A DNA stretch of 44,117 nt. It comes from Paracoccus sp. UBA889 (GTDB taxonomy: Bacteria > Pseudomonadota > Alphaproteobacteria > Rhodobacterales > Rhodobacteraceae). This document shows positions 25,011-33,402 of this stretch, piece by piece. Under the pieces are notes generated by a model that saw only the letters and a program-made list of their open reading frames with translations, had not been told where the DNA came from and did no database searches. The stretch covers positions 210,707 to 254,823 of the forward strand of contig DBFD01000050.1 of NCBI GenBank assembly GCA_002294185.1. Direction: 5' to 3'. Numbering within the stretch: the first letter of the stretch is position 1; each line of letters starts with the position of its first letter. A program made the position numbers and the translations under genes.

Positions 25011-27215
25011 ATGATGCCCGACCCCGCCGCCTTCCTCGCCCCCCGATCCCGCATCGCGGTCCTGACCTGCGAGCCGGTCGGCGTGCTGGACTACCTCGCC
25101 CCCGAAGACGGCGTGCGGCAGGGTGCGCTGGTGCTGGTGCCGCTGGGGCCGCGCCGCGTTCTGGGCCTGGTCTGGGGCGAGGGCAGGGGCGATTTCGACC
25201 TGGCCAAGCTGCGCCCCGTGGCCCGGATCCTCGATGCCGAACCGTTCCGGCCGGGGTTCCTCGACTTCCTCAGCCGCGCCGCCGACTACACCCTGACCCC
25301 GCCGCCGCTGATGCTGCGCATGGCGACCCGCGCCCCCGACCTGGACCAGCCGCCCGCCGCGCGCCGGCTCATCGTGCCCGCCGGCGATCCGCCCGCGCGC
25401 ATGACCGAGGCGAGAAGCCGCGTCATGGACGTCATCGCCCGCCACGGCGGCGCCGGTTTCGCGCCGTCCGAACTGGCCCAACTGGCCGGTGTCGGCACCT
25501 CGGTCGTCAAGGGCCTGGTGGCACAAGGCACGCTGGCCGAGATCCAGGCTCCTCGCGATACCCCCTATCCGCGCCTCGATCCCGGTCGGCCCGGCAAGCC
25601 GCTGGCCCCCGATCAGCAGGCCGCCGCCGACACCCTGCGCGCCGCCATCCGCAAGGGTGGCTATGGCACCACCCTGCTGCGCGGGGTCACCGGATCGGGC
25701 AAGACCGAGGTCTATCTGGAAGCCGTCGCGGAATGCCTGCGCGCCGGTCGTCAGGCGCTGGTCCTGCTGCCCGAGATCGCGCTGTCGGCGGAATTCCTGG
25801 ACCGGGTCGAGGAGCGTTTTGGGGCGCGGCCCGGCGAATGGCACAGCGGTATCACCCGGACCGAACGCCGCCGGTTGTGGCACATGGCGGGCCGGGGCGA
25901 GGTCGGGCTGGTGGTCGGCGCCCGCTCGGCCCTGTTCCTGCCCTTCCACGATCTGGGCCTGATCGTCGTCGACGAGGAACATGACAGCAGCTACAAGCAG
26001 GAGGATGTGGTCTATTACAGCGCCCGCGACATGGCGGTGCTGCGCGCCTCGATCGCGGGGGCGCATGTGGTTCTGGCCTCGGCCACGCCCAGCCTGGAAA
26101 GCTGGGTCAACGCGGCCAGCGGCAAATATGCCCGGCTGGACCTGCGAAGCCGCTATGGCGAGGCGGAACTGCCCGACATGGCCGCCATCGACCTGCGCGC
26201 CGAGGAGATGCCGGCAGGACGCTGGATCTCGCCCACGCTGGAAGGGGCGGTCAAGACGCGGCTGGCCCGCGGCGAACAATCGCTGCTGTTCCTGAACCGG
26301 CGCGGATTTGCCCCGGTCACCGTCTGCCGCGCCTGCGGCGAACAGATCGGCTGCCATCAATGCGACGCGCGGATGGTCGAACACCGTTTCCAGAACCGCC
26401 TTGTCTGTCATCAATGCGGCGAGACGCGCCCCATCCCGACCGCCTGCCCCGCCTGCGGGGCCGAGGGCAGGCTGGCCCCGATCGGCCCCGGCGTCGAACG
26501 CATCGCCGAAGAGGTCGCCGCGACCTTCCCCGACGCCAGGGCGACGATCCTGTCATCCGACCTGTTCCATTCGGCCCGCGCGCTGAAGGACACCATCGCC
26601 CGGATCGCCGATGGCGATACCCAGATCATCATCGGCACCCAGATCGTCGCCAAGGGCCACAACTTTCCCCGCCTGACGCTGGTCGGCGTGATTGACGCCG
26701 ATCTGGGCCTGCAAGGCGCCGATCTGCGCGCGGCCGAGCGGTCCTTCCAGCTGATGCGGCAAGTCGCGGGCCGGGCCGGTCGCCAGTCGGGTGCCGCGCC
26801 GGGCCTTGCGCTGCTGCAGACCCACCAGCCCGGCCACGCGGTGATCCGCGCCATCCTGTCGGGCCATGACGAGGCTTTCTGGGACGCCGAGGCCGCCGGC
26901 CGCCAGGCCGCCGGGATGCCGCCCTTCGGCCGGCTGGCGGGCGTGATCCTGTCGCATCCCGACCTTGGCGTGGTCAGCGATTTCGCCCGCCACCTTGCCG
27001 CCCATGCCGGACCTCTGGATCACGCCGGCGCCGAATTGTGGGGTCCGGCGCCCGCGCCCATCGCCCGCATCCGGGGGCGTCACCGGATGCGGATGCTGAT
27101 CCACGCCCCGCGTCAGGCGCCGCTGCAAGCGGCCATCGCCGACTGGCTGGCGCCGCACAAGCTGCCGACCAACCTGCGGCTGGCGGTGGATATCGACCCG
27201 CAAAGCTTTCTGTAG
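25011..27215 (+). CDS. priA: Primosomal protein N' (replication restart helicase)
   Basis: A 734-residue PriA, which recognises stalled replication forks and reloads the replisome. Order of parts: N-terminal 3'-DNA-binding domain (about 1-110), helicase lobe 1 with Walker [10 protein letters not shown] (about 225-233) and [10 protein letters not shown], then a zinc-binding segment with four CxxC pairs ([30 protein letters not shown]), and lobe 2 with [12 protein letters not shown] and [11 protein letters not shown] codons at 25011 and 25014 are in tandem. It ends 15 bases from the convergent transglycosylase gene; that gap holds a 5-bp hairpin CCGCG-CGC-CGCGG. Confidence 0.95.
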   Translation: MMPDPAAFLAPRSRIAVLTCEPVGVLDYLAPEDGVRQGALVLVPLGPRRVLGLVWGEGRGDFDLAKLRPVARILDAEPFRPGFLDFLSRAADYTLTPPPLMLRMATRAPDLDQPPAARRLIVPAGDPPARMTEARSRVMDVIARHGGAGFAPSELAQLAGVGTSVVKGLVAQGTLAEIQAPRDTPYPRLDPGRPGKPLAPDQQAAADTLRAAIRKGGYGTTLLRGVTGSGKTEVYLEAVAECLRAGRQALVLLPEIALSAEFLDRVEERFGARPGEWHSGITRTERRRLWHMAGRGEVGLVVGARSALFLPFHDLGLIVVDEEHDSSYKQEDVVYYSARDMAVLRASIAGAHVVLASATPSLESWVNAASGKYARLDLRSRYGEAELPDMAAIDLRAEEMPAGRWISPTLEGAVKTRLARGEQSLLFLNRRGFAPVTVCRACGEQIGCHQCDARMVEHRFQNRLVCHQCGETRPIPTACPACGAEGRLAPIGPGVERIAEEVAATFPDARATILSSDLFHSARALKDTIARIADGDTQIIIGTQIVAKGHNFPRLTLVGVIDADLGLQGADLRAAERSFQLMRQVAGRAGRQSGAAPGLALLQTHQPGHAVIRAILSGHDEAFWDAEAAGRQAAGMPPFGRLAGVILSHPDLGVVSDFARHLAAHAGPLDHAGAELWGPAPAPIARIRGRHRMRMLIHAPRQAPLQAAIADWLAPHKLPTNLRLAVDIDPQSFL

Positions 27216-27230
27216 GCCGCGCGCCGCGGT

Positions 27231-28151
27231 TCAGTTCTTCAGCACGATGCAGTTGCCGCCCAGCCGTTTCAGCCTGATGCAGAAGGCATAGGCCTCGCCC
27301 CGGCTTTCATAGCCGATCTGGGCGGTATAGACGGGCTGCGCGATTCCGCTCAGGCGCTTTCTGACATAGTCCACGCGCCTGCCATCCAGAAGCGGGCGCA
27401 GCGTCCGGTTCAGCCGCGCCACCTGTCCCTGCGCGACCGCGCGGCTGCGATGGCTGGCGACGATCACGCCCCAGGGAAAGACGCGCGGCTCGACGACGAA
27501 TTCGCGCAGGCCGCGATTGCCGGCCAGCGATTCGCAGGCCGGCCGGAACGGCCGGTCGGGATCCAGAGCCAGCTTCAGGTCCGCCGTCTCGGGCGGATTG
27601 TCGCGCCAGCGCCATGCGTTGAATCCGGTGATCGCCTCGACATAGTCCTGCGTCTCGTAGGGCAGCACGGTTTCGCTGGCAATGAACCGCGCCGCCCGTG
27701 CCTCGCCGCCGTTATAGGCAATCGCGGCCAGCCCGATATTGCCCGTCATGTCCGTAAGATAGCGAAGATACCACGCCGCCTTGAAGATCGCCTGGGCCGG
27801 GTTGAACGGATCGTCCAGATCGTAAAGCCGGGCGGTTTCAGGCATGAATTGCGCGATCCCCATCGCGCCGACCGGACTGATCGCGCCCGGCTCGAACCGG
27901 CTTTCCTTCCACAACAGGCGGGCCAGGAAATTCGGATCCAGCCCGCGCTGCGCGGCATTGCGTTCCACCAGCTTGCAGACATCCGCCACATAGCGGGACC
28001 GCCGCACGCAATCGCGGCCGTCATCGGTGCAGCGGATCTCGTCGCTTTGCCGGGCCGGGGGGCGGCCGTGGACGGCATCGACGGCGGGCCGGGCGGCGAC
28101 CGGGGCGGTTGGAAGAAGCAGGATCGCCAGGATCGCAAGGATGCGCGTCAC
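27231..28151 (-). CDS. Exported lytic transglycosylase with SPOR-like C-terminus
   Basis: A 306-residue secreted protein. A signal peptide (about 1-20, ILAILAILLLPTAPVAA) is followed by a family-1 SLT domain (about 60-185) with catalytic E83 in LLWKESRFEPGAISPVGAMG, IAQFMPETA and LAAIAYNGGEARA. The last 80 residues resemble a SPOR domain (VARLNRTLRPLLDGRRVDYV, QIGYESRGEAYAFCIRLK), which binds denuded peptidoglycan. It cleaves glycan strands to anhydro ends in the periplasm. The start is GTG 28151. Four cysteines may form disulfides. Confidence 0.88.
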   Translation of the reverse strand: MTRILAILAILLLPTAPVAARPAVDAVHGRPPARQSDEIRCTDDGRDCVRRSRYVADVCKLVERNAAQRGLDPNFLARLLWKESRFEPGAISPVGAMGIAQFMPETARLYDLDDPFNPAQAIFKAAWYLRYLTDMTGNIGLAAIAYNGGEARAARFIASETVLPYETQDYVEAITGFNAWRWRDNPPETADLKLALDPDRPFRPACESLAGNRGLREFVVEPRVFPWGVIVASHRSRAVAQGQVARLNRTLRPLLDGRRVDYVRKRLSGIAQPVYTAQIGYESRGEAYAFCIRLKRLGGNCIVLKN

Positions 28152-28194
28152 GACAATCTCTCTTTCCGAAAGGAGCCTGCCTTGCGGCCCGGAC

Positions 28195-29022
28195 TCAGCC
28201 CTTCTTCGCCTTCTTGCGGGTCTTCTTCAGTTCGACCGCCGCCTCGGCGATCTCGATCTTGGCCTTGTCGGCGGCGCGTTCGGCCTTGCGGGCGGCCTTT
28301 CTGGCGTCACGCGCGGCCTGCTTTTCGGCTTTCTTCGCATCCCTTTCGGCCTGACGGGCGGCCTTGCGTTCTGCGGTGCGGGCCTTTTTCTCGGCCTCCA
28401 TCTGGGCCAGCCGCGCGGCCTTGCGTTCGGCCTTGCGCGCAGCCTTGCGCGCGGCCTTGCGCAGTGACTTCGCTTCGTTTGCGGCCGCCGTCGAGGCGTC
28501 GGGCGCGACCGTCGGGGCGGGCGGTTCGGCCGGGGCCGCGGGCTGGGCGGCGGGTGCCGGTGCCGGTGCAGATGCGGGCTGGGTCGCGGGCGCCTTGGCC
28601 TTCGCCACGCGGCGCGAGCCTGTGCGCAGGTCGGTCTTGCGGGTCTCGGCCTTGGCTCGCCCTGCCGGTTTGCGCGTGCTCGACGCGGGGGCGCGGCGCG
28701 CGGCCGACGATGCCACAGCGCGCGACGGCTTGTCCCCGGCGGGCTGCTGCCCTGCGGCCTTGGTAGCGGGCGCCAGGGGCAGCTTGCGCTTGCGCCGCTC
28801 GAGGTGAAGCCGACGCAGGGCCGTGGCCAGAAGATCGGCCGCACCGGGCCGGCCCTCGGTGACCGGGCCGCTGGCCCCGGTCATCTCGGCCTCGATCTCG
28901 GCTATCGCGCGGTACAGCGCCGCATCCTTCAGCGCGCCGATCGCCGGGGCGCGGCTGGCCGCGACCAGCGCGACCTGACCCGGCGTCAGGATTTCCTTTT
29001 CCAGCTTGGTGTAATTCGGCAT
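28195..29022 (-). CDS. Histone H1-like lysine/alanine-rich protein, 275 aa
   Basis: A 275-residue protein with two parts. Residues 1-85 look folded (MPNYTKLEKEILTPGQVAL, then a helical region ending LRRLHLERRKRK). The rest is low-complexity: an Ala/Pro linker (about 140-175) and a C-terminal stretch of K-A-A-R-K-A-E-R-type repeats ending KKTRKKAKKG. This composition resembles eukaryotic H1 tails and bacterial H1-like nucleoid proteins, so DNA or RNA binding is plausible but unproven. ATG 29022 opens the conserved-looking N-terminus. The transglycosylase gene follows after 43 bases in the same direction. Confidence 0.75.
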   Translation of the reverse strand: MPNYTKLEKEILTPGQVALVAASRAPAIGALKDAALYRAIAEIEAEMTGASGPVTEGRPGAADLLATALRRLHLERRKRKLPLAPATKAAGQQPAGDKPSRAVASSAARRAPASSTRKPAGRAKAETRKTDLRTGSRRVAKAKAPATQPASAPAPAPAAQPAAPAEPPAPTVAPDASTAAANEAKSLRKAARKAARKAERKAARLAQMEAEKKARTAERKAARQAERDAKKAEKQAARDARKAARKAERAADKAKIEIAEAAVELKKTRKKAKKG

Positions 29023-29143
29023 CCCAATCCCCTGGACCCAGCGCAATACGCGTCGGAGGGTGCGAAAATTCGCGTCCCTTTGCAACGGCAAAGACCCCGG
29101 CGCGGTGCCGGGGCCTTGCAAGACGTCGCGTCGCGCGGCCGCC

Positions 29144-29986
29144 TCAGTATGCGAAGCCCATGCTGTCGACCGGCGCAACGCCGCTGGCGGTGATGACGGT
29201 GGTCGTCGGCGCCCCGCCCGCCGTGGCGCCGGGAACGCCGGCATCGGCCGCCGCCATGCCACCACCCTCGGGCTGGACGTAACCCTCGGGCGTTTCGCGC
29301 ATCGGGCCTTCGATGCGCAGGCTCTCGGCCTGGCTGCGCACCTTCACCTTGGTGCCAAGTTCGACCTGGTTGAACAGATCCATGACATCCTGGTTGAACA
29401 TGCGGATGCAGCCGGCCGAGGTGGCCTTGCCGATCGAGGACGGATCCATCGTGCCGTGGATGCGGTAATAGGTGTCGCGGCCGCCCTCGTAGAGATACAG
29501 CGCGCGCGATCCCAGCGGGTTGTCCAGCCCGCCCGACAATCCGCCGGCGAACTGGCTGTAAAGCTCGGGTTCGGTGCGGATCATGTTGTCGGTCGGGCGC
29601 CAGTCGGGCCATTCCTGCTTGCGCCGGATCGTCGCCGTGCCGCTATAGCCCTTGCCGGCGCGGCCGACCGCGACGCCATAGCGCATCGCCACGCCGGGCG
29701 CGGTGACATAATAGAGAACCCGCGCATAGGGATCGACGATGATCGTGCCGGGGTCTTCCGGACCGTTATAGGCGACCTGCTGACGCTGGTTGCGTTCGGT
29801 CAGATAGGCGGCGCGAACGGCCGGGATATTGACCGGCTCGCCCTGCGGCCCGGTATCGGTGCGGGCCTGATAGACCGCCGGAACCGGCGGACCGGCCAGC
29901 AGCGAGGCGGATGTCGTCTGGGTCGTGGGCGCGCAGGCGGCAAGCCCAAGGGCAATCGCCGAAGCAAGGGAAACGAGGCGCAGCAT
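29144..29986 (-). CDS. Lipoprotein L,D-transpeptidase (YkuD domain)
   Basis: A 280-residue lipoprotein with lipobox LAAC (C18) and an L,D-transpeptidase catalytic domain (about 80-215). The active-site pair is H177 (YYRIHGTMDP) and nucleophile C193 (SIGKATSAGCIRM). Such enzymes make 3-3 peptidoglycan crosslinks or attach proteins to the cell wall in the periplasm. The last 55 residues are Gly/Ala/Thr-rich. The gene is monocistronic or leads the downstream H1-like gene (121-base gap, no terminator seen). Confidence 0.9.
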   Translation of the reverse strand: MLRLVSLASAIALGLAACAPTTQTTSASLLAGPPVPAVYQARTDTGPQGEPVNIPAVRAAYLTERNQRQQVAYNGPEDPGTIIVDPYARVLYYVTAPGVAMRYGVAVGRAGKGYSGTATIRRKQEWPDWRPTDNMIRTEPELYSQFAGGLSGGLDNPLGSRALYLYEGGRDTYYRIHGTMDPSSIGKATSAGCIRMFNQDVMDLFNQVELGTKVKVRSQAESLRIEGPMRETPEGYVQPEGGGMAAADAGVPGATAGGAPTTTVITASGVAPVDSMGFAY

Positions 29987-30288
29987 GCGTTCAATCCTTC
30001 ATTTGTCGCGGACCATCGCCGGCAGAGGCGCGGCCGCAGGCAGCAAGAGTTCGTTCCGGATGTCACCGCCGGCGGCAGAACCGGCCGTGATTCCTGCATG
30101 AGGTCATCAGCCCGCCCCATGCGAACAGCGTCAACCCATGCACATTCCGATCAAGCCGATTCGGCCGGTCTTGTTGCCAATGGGCGTCATCTCGATCAAG
30201 TTTTTACGAAAAGGGAACAAATCAGCGTGCGTTTGGTTTCACGCAAGTGCGAGAATATGAACGCGAACTTTCAGAAAGGCAGAGTCCA
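29987..30288. other. Divergent intergenic region between ldt and the GlsB-type gene
   Basis: The 302-base gap holds the promoters of both genes. For the plus strand a sigma-70-like pair is seen at 30233-30261. GGAAC at 30214-30218 followed 16 bases later by GGTT partly resembles an extracytoplasmic-function sigma promoter of the EcfG type (GGAAC, 16-17, CGTT). A G+C palindrome CCGCCGGCGG lies near 30069. No gene is supported. Confidence 0.5.
30233..30261 (+). promoter_or_regulatory. Candidate promoter of the GlsB-type gene
   Basis: TTGGTT (30233-30238) and TATGAA (30256-30261) are 17 bases apart; the predicted leader is about 21 bases. Confidence 0.4.
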
Positions 30289-30540
30289 ATGGGTCTTATC
30301 GTTGCATTGATCGTCGGGGCCATCGCCGGGTGGCTGGCCGGTCTCATGGTGAAGGGGCACGGCCAGGGCGTGCTGATGAACATTGTGGTGGGCATTGTCG
30401 GCGCGGTCATCGCGGCCTTCCTGTTTCCTGCGATGGGGCTGGCCATCGGTGCCGAAGGCTCGATCATCGGCTCGATCATCTACGCCACCATCGGCGCGGT
30501 CATTCTGTTGCTGATCATCCGGCTGGTGAACCGGGCCTGA
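30289..30540 (+). CDS. GlsB/YeaQ/YmgE family small membrane stress protein
   Basis: An 83-residue, glycine-rich membrane protein with three hydrophobic segments (about 3-21, 28-48, 54-79). The pattern GxIAGWLAGLMVKGHGQG followed by NIVVGIVGAVIAAFLF is typical of the transglycosylase-associated (GlsB/YeaQ/YmgE) family, which is often stress-induced; the name transglycosylase-associated does not imply enzymatic activity. ATG 30289 follows AGAAAGGCAG. It is followed by a terminator-like hairpin and is probably monocistronic. Confidence 0.9.
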   Translation: MGLIVALIVGAIAGWLAGLMVKGHGQGVLMNIVVGIVGAVIAAFLFPAMGLAIGAEGSIIGSIIYATIGAVILLLIIRLVNRA

Positions 30541-30576
30541 CCCCGCGGGGGCGGCAACCTCACCGATGTCTCGATT

Positions 30577-30602
30577 CCCCCGGCCCCTCTTGGCGCCGGG
30601 GG
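30577..30602 (+). terminator. Terminator-like hairpin after the GlsB-type gene
   Basis: An 8-bp perfect stem CCCCCGGC / GCCGGGGG with a 10-base loop, followed by CTTTCG. The T-tract is short, so termination strength is uncertain. Confidence 0.5.
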
Positions 30603-30705
30603 CTTTCGCTTGGGGCCACGTCCTTCCGTCTCCGATTTCCCGAGCCCGGCGCAGATCGGCGAAAGGCCGGATCGCGTCGCAGCCTGCGATCCGCTTCGGA
30701 CCGCA

Positions 30706-30734
30706 TTGCCGTTCCGGGCCGGTCTGACTAGGCT
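30706..30734 (+). promoter_or_regulatory. Candidate promoter of the MFS gene
   Basis: TTGCCG (30706-30711), 17 bases, TAGGCT (30729-30734). The predicted start lies about 21 bases before the TTG start codon at 30762. Confidence 0.45.
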
Positions 30735-30761
30735 GCGGGCAAACCCGATACAGGCAAAGTC

Positions 30762-32402
30762 TTGTCCGAGCCCACCGCGCCCCGCCCCTCGGCCCTCGCG
30801 CCGTTCCGCCATCGCGACTTCCGCATGCTCTGGAGCGCGACCCTGGTGTCCAATTTCGGCGGGCTGGTCCAGGCGGTCGGCGCGGCCTGGCTGATGACGC
30901 AACTGACCGACAGCGCGACGCTGATCGCACTGGTCCAGGCCTCCAACACGATGCCGATCATGCTGCTTGCCATCGCCTCGGGCGCGCTGGCCGACATCTT
31001 CGACCGCAAGACGCTGCTGGTCGCGGCGCAATGCCTGATGGCGGGCGTGTCGGTGATCCTGGCCATCGTTGCCTGGCAGGGCTGGCTGACGCCGTGGATG
31101 CTGTTGGCCTTTACCTTCCTGATCGGGGCGGGGCAGGCTCTTTACAATCCGCCCTGGCAGGCCAGCATGGGCGATCTGGTGCCGCGCGCCGACCTGCCCT
31201 CGGCGGTGACGCTGAATTCGGTCGGCTTCAACATGATGCGCAGCGTCGGCCCGGCCGCGGGCGGGATCATCGTGGCCGCCTTCGGTGCCGCCGCCGCCTT
31301 TGCCGTCAATGCGCTGAGCTATGTTCCGCTGCTGGCGGCGCTGAGCCGCTGGAAGCCCGGCATCGCCCCGCGCAACGCCCCGCCCGAAGCCTTCGGCCCC
31401 GCCGTCGCGGCGGGCCTGCGCTATGTCGCGCTGTCGCCCAACCTGATGCGGGTGATCCTGCGCGGCGCCCTGTTCGGCTTTGCCGCCGTCTCGGTGCTGG
31501 CGCTGCTGCCGCTGGTCGCCAAGAGCCAGCCCCAGGGCGGCTCGCTGCTGTTCGGCTTCCTTCTGGGTTGCTATGGGCTGGGCGCGATCGCCGGCGCGGT
31601 GCTGAGCCCGCGCATCCGCGCGCGCCACGACAACGAGATGATCGTGCGTCTGGCCTTCGCAGGCTTCGCCGGTTCGGCCATCGTGCTGGGGCAGACCGGT
31701 TCGCTCTGGCTGCACGCGCTGGCCATGCTGCCTGCGGGCGCGTCCTGGGTGCTGGCGCTGTCGCTGTTCAACGTGACGGTGCAATTGTCCACGCCCCGCT
31801 GGGTCGTGGCGCGCGCGCTGGCGCTGTATCAGACCCTGACCTTCGGCGGCATGGCGGCCGGATCCTGGGTCTGGGGCAGCGTCGCCGGGGCCGAGGGGAC
31901 CGGCACGGCGCTGACCCTTGCCGGCTTCGTGCTGCTGTTCGGCGCCCTCATCGGCGTCTGGTTCAAGGCCCCCGAATTCGGCACCGCCGATCTGGACCCG
32001 GTGAACCGCTTTCGCGAACCGGCCCTGCGGCTGGATTTGCGTGGGCGATCGGGGCCGATCATGATCATGGTCGATTACCGCATCGCGCAGGACGACGTGG
32101 CCGAGTTCCTGCGCCTCATGCGCCAGCGGCGCAACATCCGCCGGCGCGACGGAGCCCGGAACTGGGCCCTTCTGCGCGATCTGGAACATCCTGACCTGTG
32201 GTCGGAAAGCTATCACATCGCCACCTGGGACGAATATGTCCGCCACAACCTGCGCCGCACCAAGACCGATGCCGAGGTCACGGTCGCGCTGCGCGCGCTG
32301 CACCGGGGCGAGGGCGATCCCGTCGTGCACCGCATGATCGAACGGCACAGCGTCAGTCAGCGGGATGACGTGCCGCTGATGGGCAAGATCGAGGTGCCCT
32401 GA
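30762..32402 (+). CDS. MFS exporter with fused C-terminal soluble domain (MFS_3 family)
   Basis: A 546-residue protein. Residues 15-415 form a major facilitator transporter of the enterobactin-exporter (MFS_3) group with 11-12 helices; FRMLWSATLVSNFGGLVQ near the N-terminus and GALADIFDRK after helix 2 are typical. Residues about 430-530 are a soluble ferredoxin-like tail resembling antibiotic-monooxygenase (ABM) folds (MVDYRIAQDDVAEFLRLM, SESYHIATWDEYVRHN). That fusion is known in this family. The start is TTG 30762: it gives the family N-terminus MSEPTAPRPSALAPF, and later ATG codons would cut helix 1. The exported compound is unknown. The SDR gene follows after 25 bases. Confidence 0.85.
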   Translation: MSEPTAPRPSALAPFRHRDFRMLWSATLVSNFGGLVQAVGAAWLMTQLTDSATLIALVQASNTMPIMLLAIASGALADIFDRKTLLVAAQCLMAGVSVILAIVAWQGWLTPWMLLAFTFLIGAGQALYNPPWQASMGDLVPRADLPSAVTLNSVGFNMMRSVGPAAGGIIVAAFGAAAAFAVNALSYVPLLAALSRWKPGIAPRNAPPEAFGPAVAAGLRYVALSPNLMRVILRGALFGFAAVSVLALLPLVAKSQPQGGSLLFGFLLGCYGLGAIAGAVLSPRIRARHDNEMIVRLAFAGFAGSAIVLGQTGSLWLHALAMLPAGASWVLALSLFNVTVQLSTPRWVVARALALYQTLTFGGMAAGSWVWGSVAGAEGTGTALTLAGFVLLFGALIGVWFKAPEFGTADLDPVNRFREPALRLDLRGRSGPIMIMVDYRIAQDDVAEFLRLMRQRRNIRRRDGARNWALLRDLEHPDLWSESYHIATWDEYVRHNLRRTKTDAEVTVALRALHRGEGDPVVHRMIERHSVSQRDDVPLMGKIEVP

Positions 32403-32427
32403 AAGACGGGGAAAGAGGGGAAAGAAG

Positions 32428-33168
32428 ATGAGACTTCAGGACAAGGTGGCCATCGTCACCGGCGGCGGCTCGGGCTTCGGGGCGGGGATCGCGCGGAAAT
32501 TCGCGGCCGAGGGCGCGCAGGTCGTGGTGGCCGACATCAACGAGGCTGCCGCCCGCGAGATCGCGGCCCGGATCGGCGGCCGGGCGATCCGGGCCGATGT
32601 GGCGGATGCGGGCAGCGTCGGGGCGATGGTGGCCGAGGTCATCGACGCCTATGGACGGATCGACGTGATGGTGAACAATGCCGGCGTCACCCATCTGCCT
32701 ACCCCGATGGAAGAGGTTTCCGAAGCCGATTTCGACCGGGTTCTGGCGATCAACTGCAAGTCGATCTATCTGATCGCGCGCAAGATCGTGCCGCTGATGA
32801 AGCAGGCCGGGCGGGGCGCCATCGTGAACGTGGCCTCGACCGCGGGGGTTTCGCCGCGGCCGAAACTGAACTGGTACAATGCCTCGAAAGGCTGGCTGAT
32901 CACCGCAACCCGCGCCATGGCGGTGGAACTGGCCCCTTTCGGCATCCGGGTGAACGCGCTGAACCCGGTCGCGGGCGAAACGCCGCTGCTGAAAAGTTTC
33001 ATGGGCGAGGACACGCCCGAGATGCGGGCTAAATTCCTGTCCACGATCCCGCTGGGCCGCTTCTCGACACCCGAGGATCTGGGCAACGCCGCCTGTTTCC
33101 TGGCCTCGGACGAGGCCTCGATGATCACCGGCGTCGCGATGGAGGTGGATGGCGGCCGTTGCATCTGA
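32428..33168 (+). CDS. SDR-family oxidoreductase
   Basis: A 246-residue classical short-chain dehydrogenase with TGGGSGFG (11-18) for NAD(P), NNAG (83-86), and the catalytic set S137, Y150, K154 (NWYNASKGW). D36 after the second strand favours NAD(H). It is close to glucose- or 3-oxoacyl-reductase-like SDRs, but the substrate cannot be named. ATG 32428 follows GAGGGGAAAGAAG. It is probably co-transcribed with the MFS gene and ends before two strong hairpins. Confidence 0.88.
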   Translation: MRLQDKVAIVTGGGSGFGAGIARKFAAEGAQVVVADINEAAAREIAARIGGRAIRADVADAGSVGAMVAEVIDAYGRIDVMVNNAGVTHLPTPMEEVSEADFDRVLAINCKSIYLIARKIVPLMKQAGRGAIVNVASTAGVSPRPKLNWYNASKGWLITATRAMAVELAPFGIRVNALNPVAGETPLLKSFMGEDTPEMRAKFLSTIPLGRFSTPEDLGNAACFLASDEASMITGVAMEVDGGRCI

Positions 33169-33303
33169 TGGCGCGGCCGGCGTTTTGCACCCCGGCGGGT
33201 TATTCGCCGTTCAAAGCAGGCGGTTCGCCTTTCCCCGACCCTGGCAGCATATGAATTGTCTTGCGGTTCGGGCGGGGATGCCGATGACCGCCCCCGAAGC
33301 AGG

Positions 33304-33332
33304 CGCCTCATCCCGCGCGGATGAGGCGTTTT
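33304..33332 (+). terminator. Intrinsic terminator after the SDR gene
   Basis: Perfect 10-bp stem CGCCTCATCC / GGATGAGGCG with a 5-base loop, followed by TTTTCCATTTTG on the plus strand. It lies about 135 bases past the SDR stop and should end the MFS-SDR transcript. Confidence 0.75.
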
Positions 33333-33356
33333 CCATTTTGCCTTGGTCGTGAAATA

Positions 33357-33400
33357 TCCCCGGGGAGTCCCGAAGGGACGGGGGCGGAGCCCCCTTTTTT
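33357..33400 (+). repeat. Cassette of three adjoining palindromes ending in a T-tract
   Basis: Three palindromes stand back to back: TCCCCGGGGA (33357-33366), GTCCC-GAA-GGGAC (33367-33379) and GGGGGC-GGA-GCCCCC (33380-33394), followed by six T. The last unit with the T-tract is a strong plus-strand intrinsic terminator. I recall similar GC palindrome strings as recurrent extragenic elements in Rhodobacteraceae; copy number in this genome cannot be checked here. The nadE stop is 3 bases beyond. Confidence 0.7.
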
Positions 33401-33402
33401 GT

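Noticed and set aside
23042-25984. Open frame of 980 codons on the plus strand
   Set aside because: It crosses xerC, DUF484 and fsa in antisense and enters priA in the wrong frame. The product is low-complexity and resembles nothing.
30480-32348. 622-codon frame antisense to the MFS gene
   Set aside because: Composition (Gln, His, Arg, Asp) is that of an antisense shadow, and the MFS frame is unambiguous.
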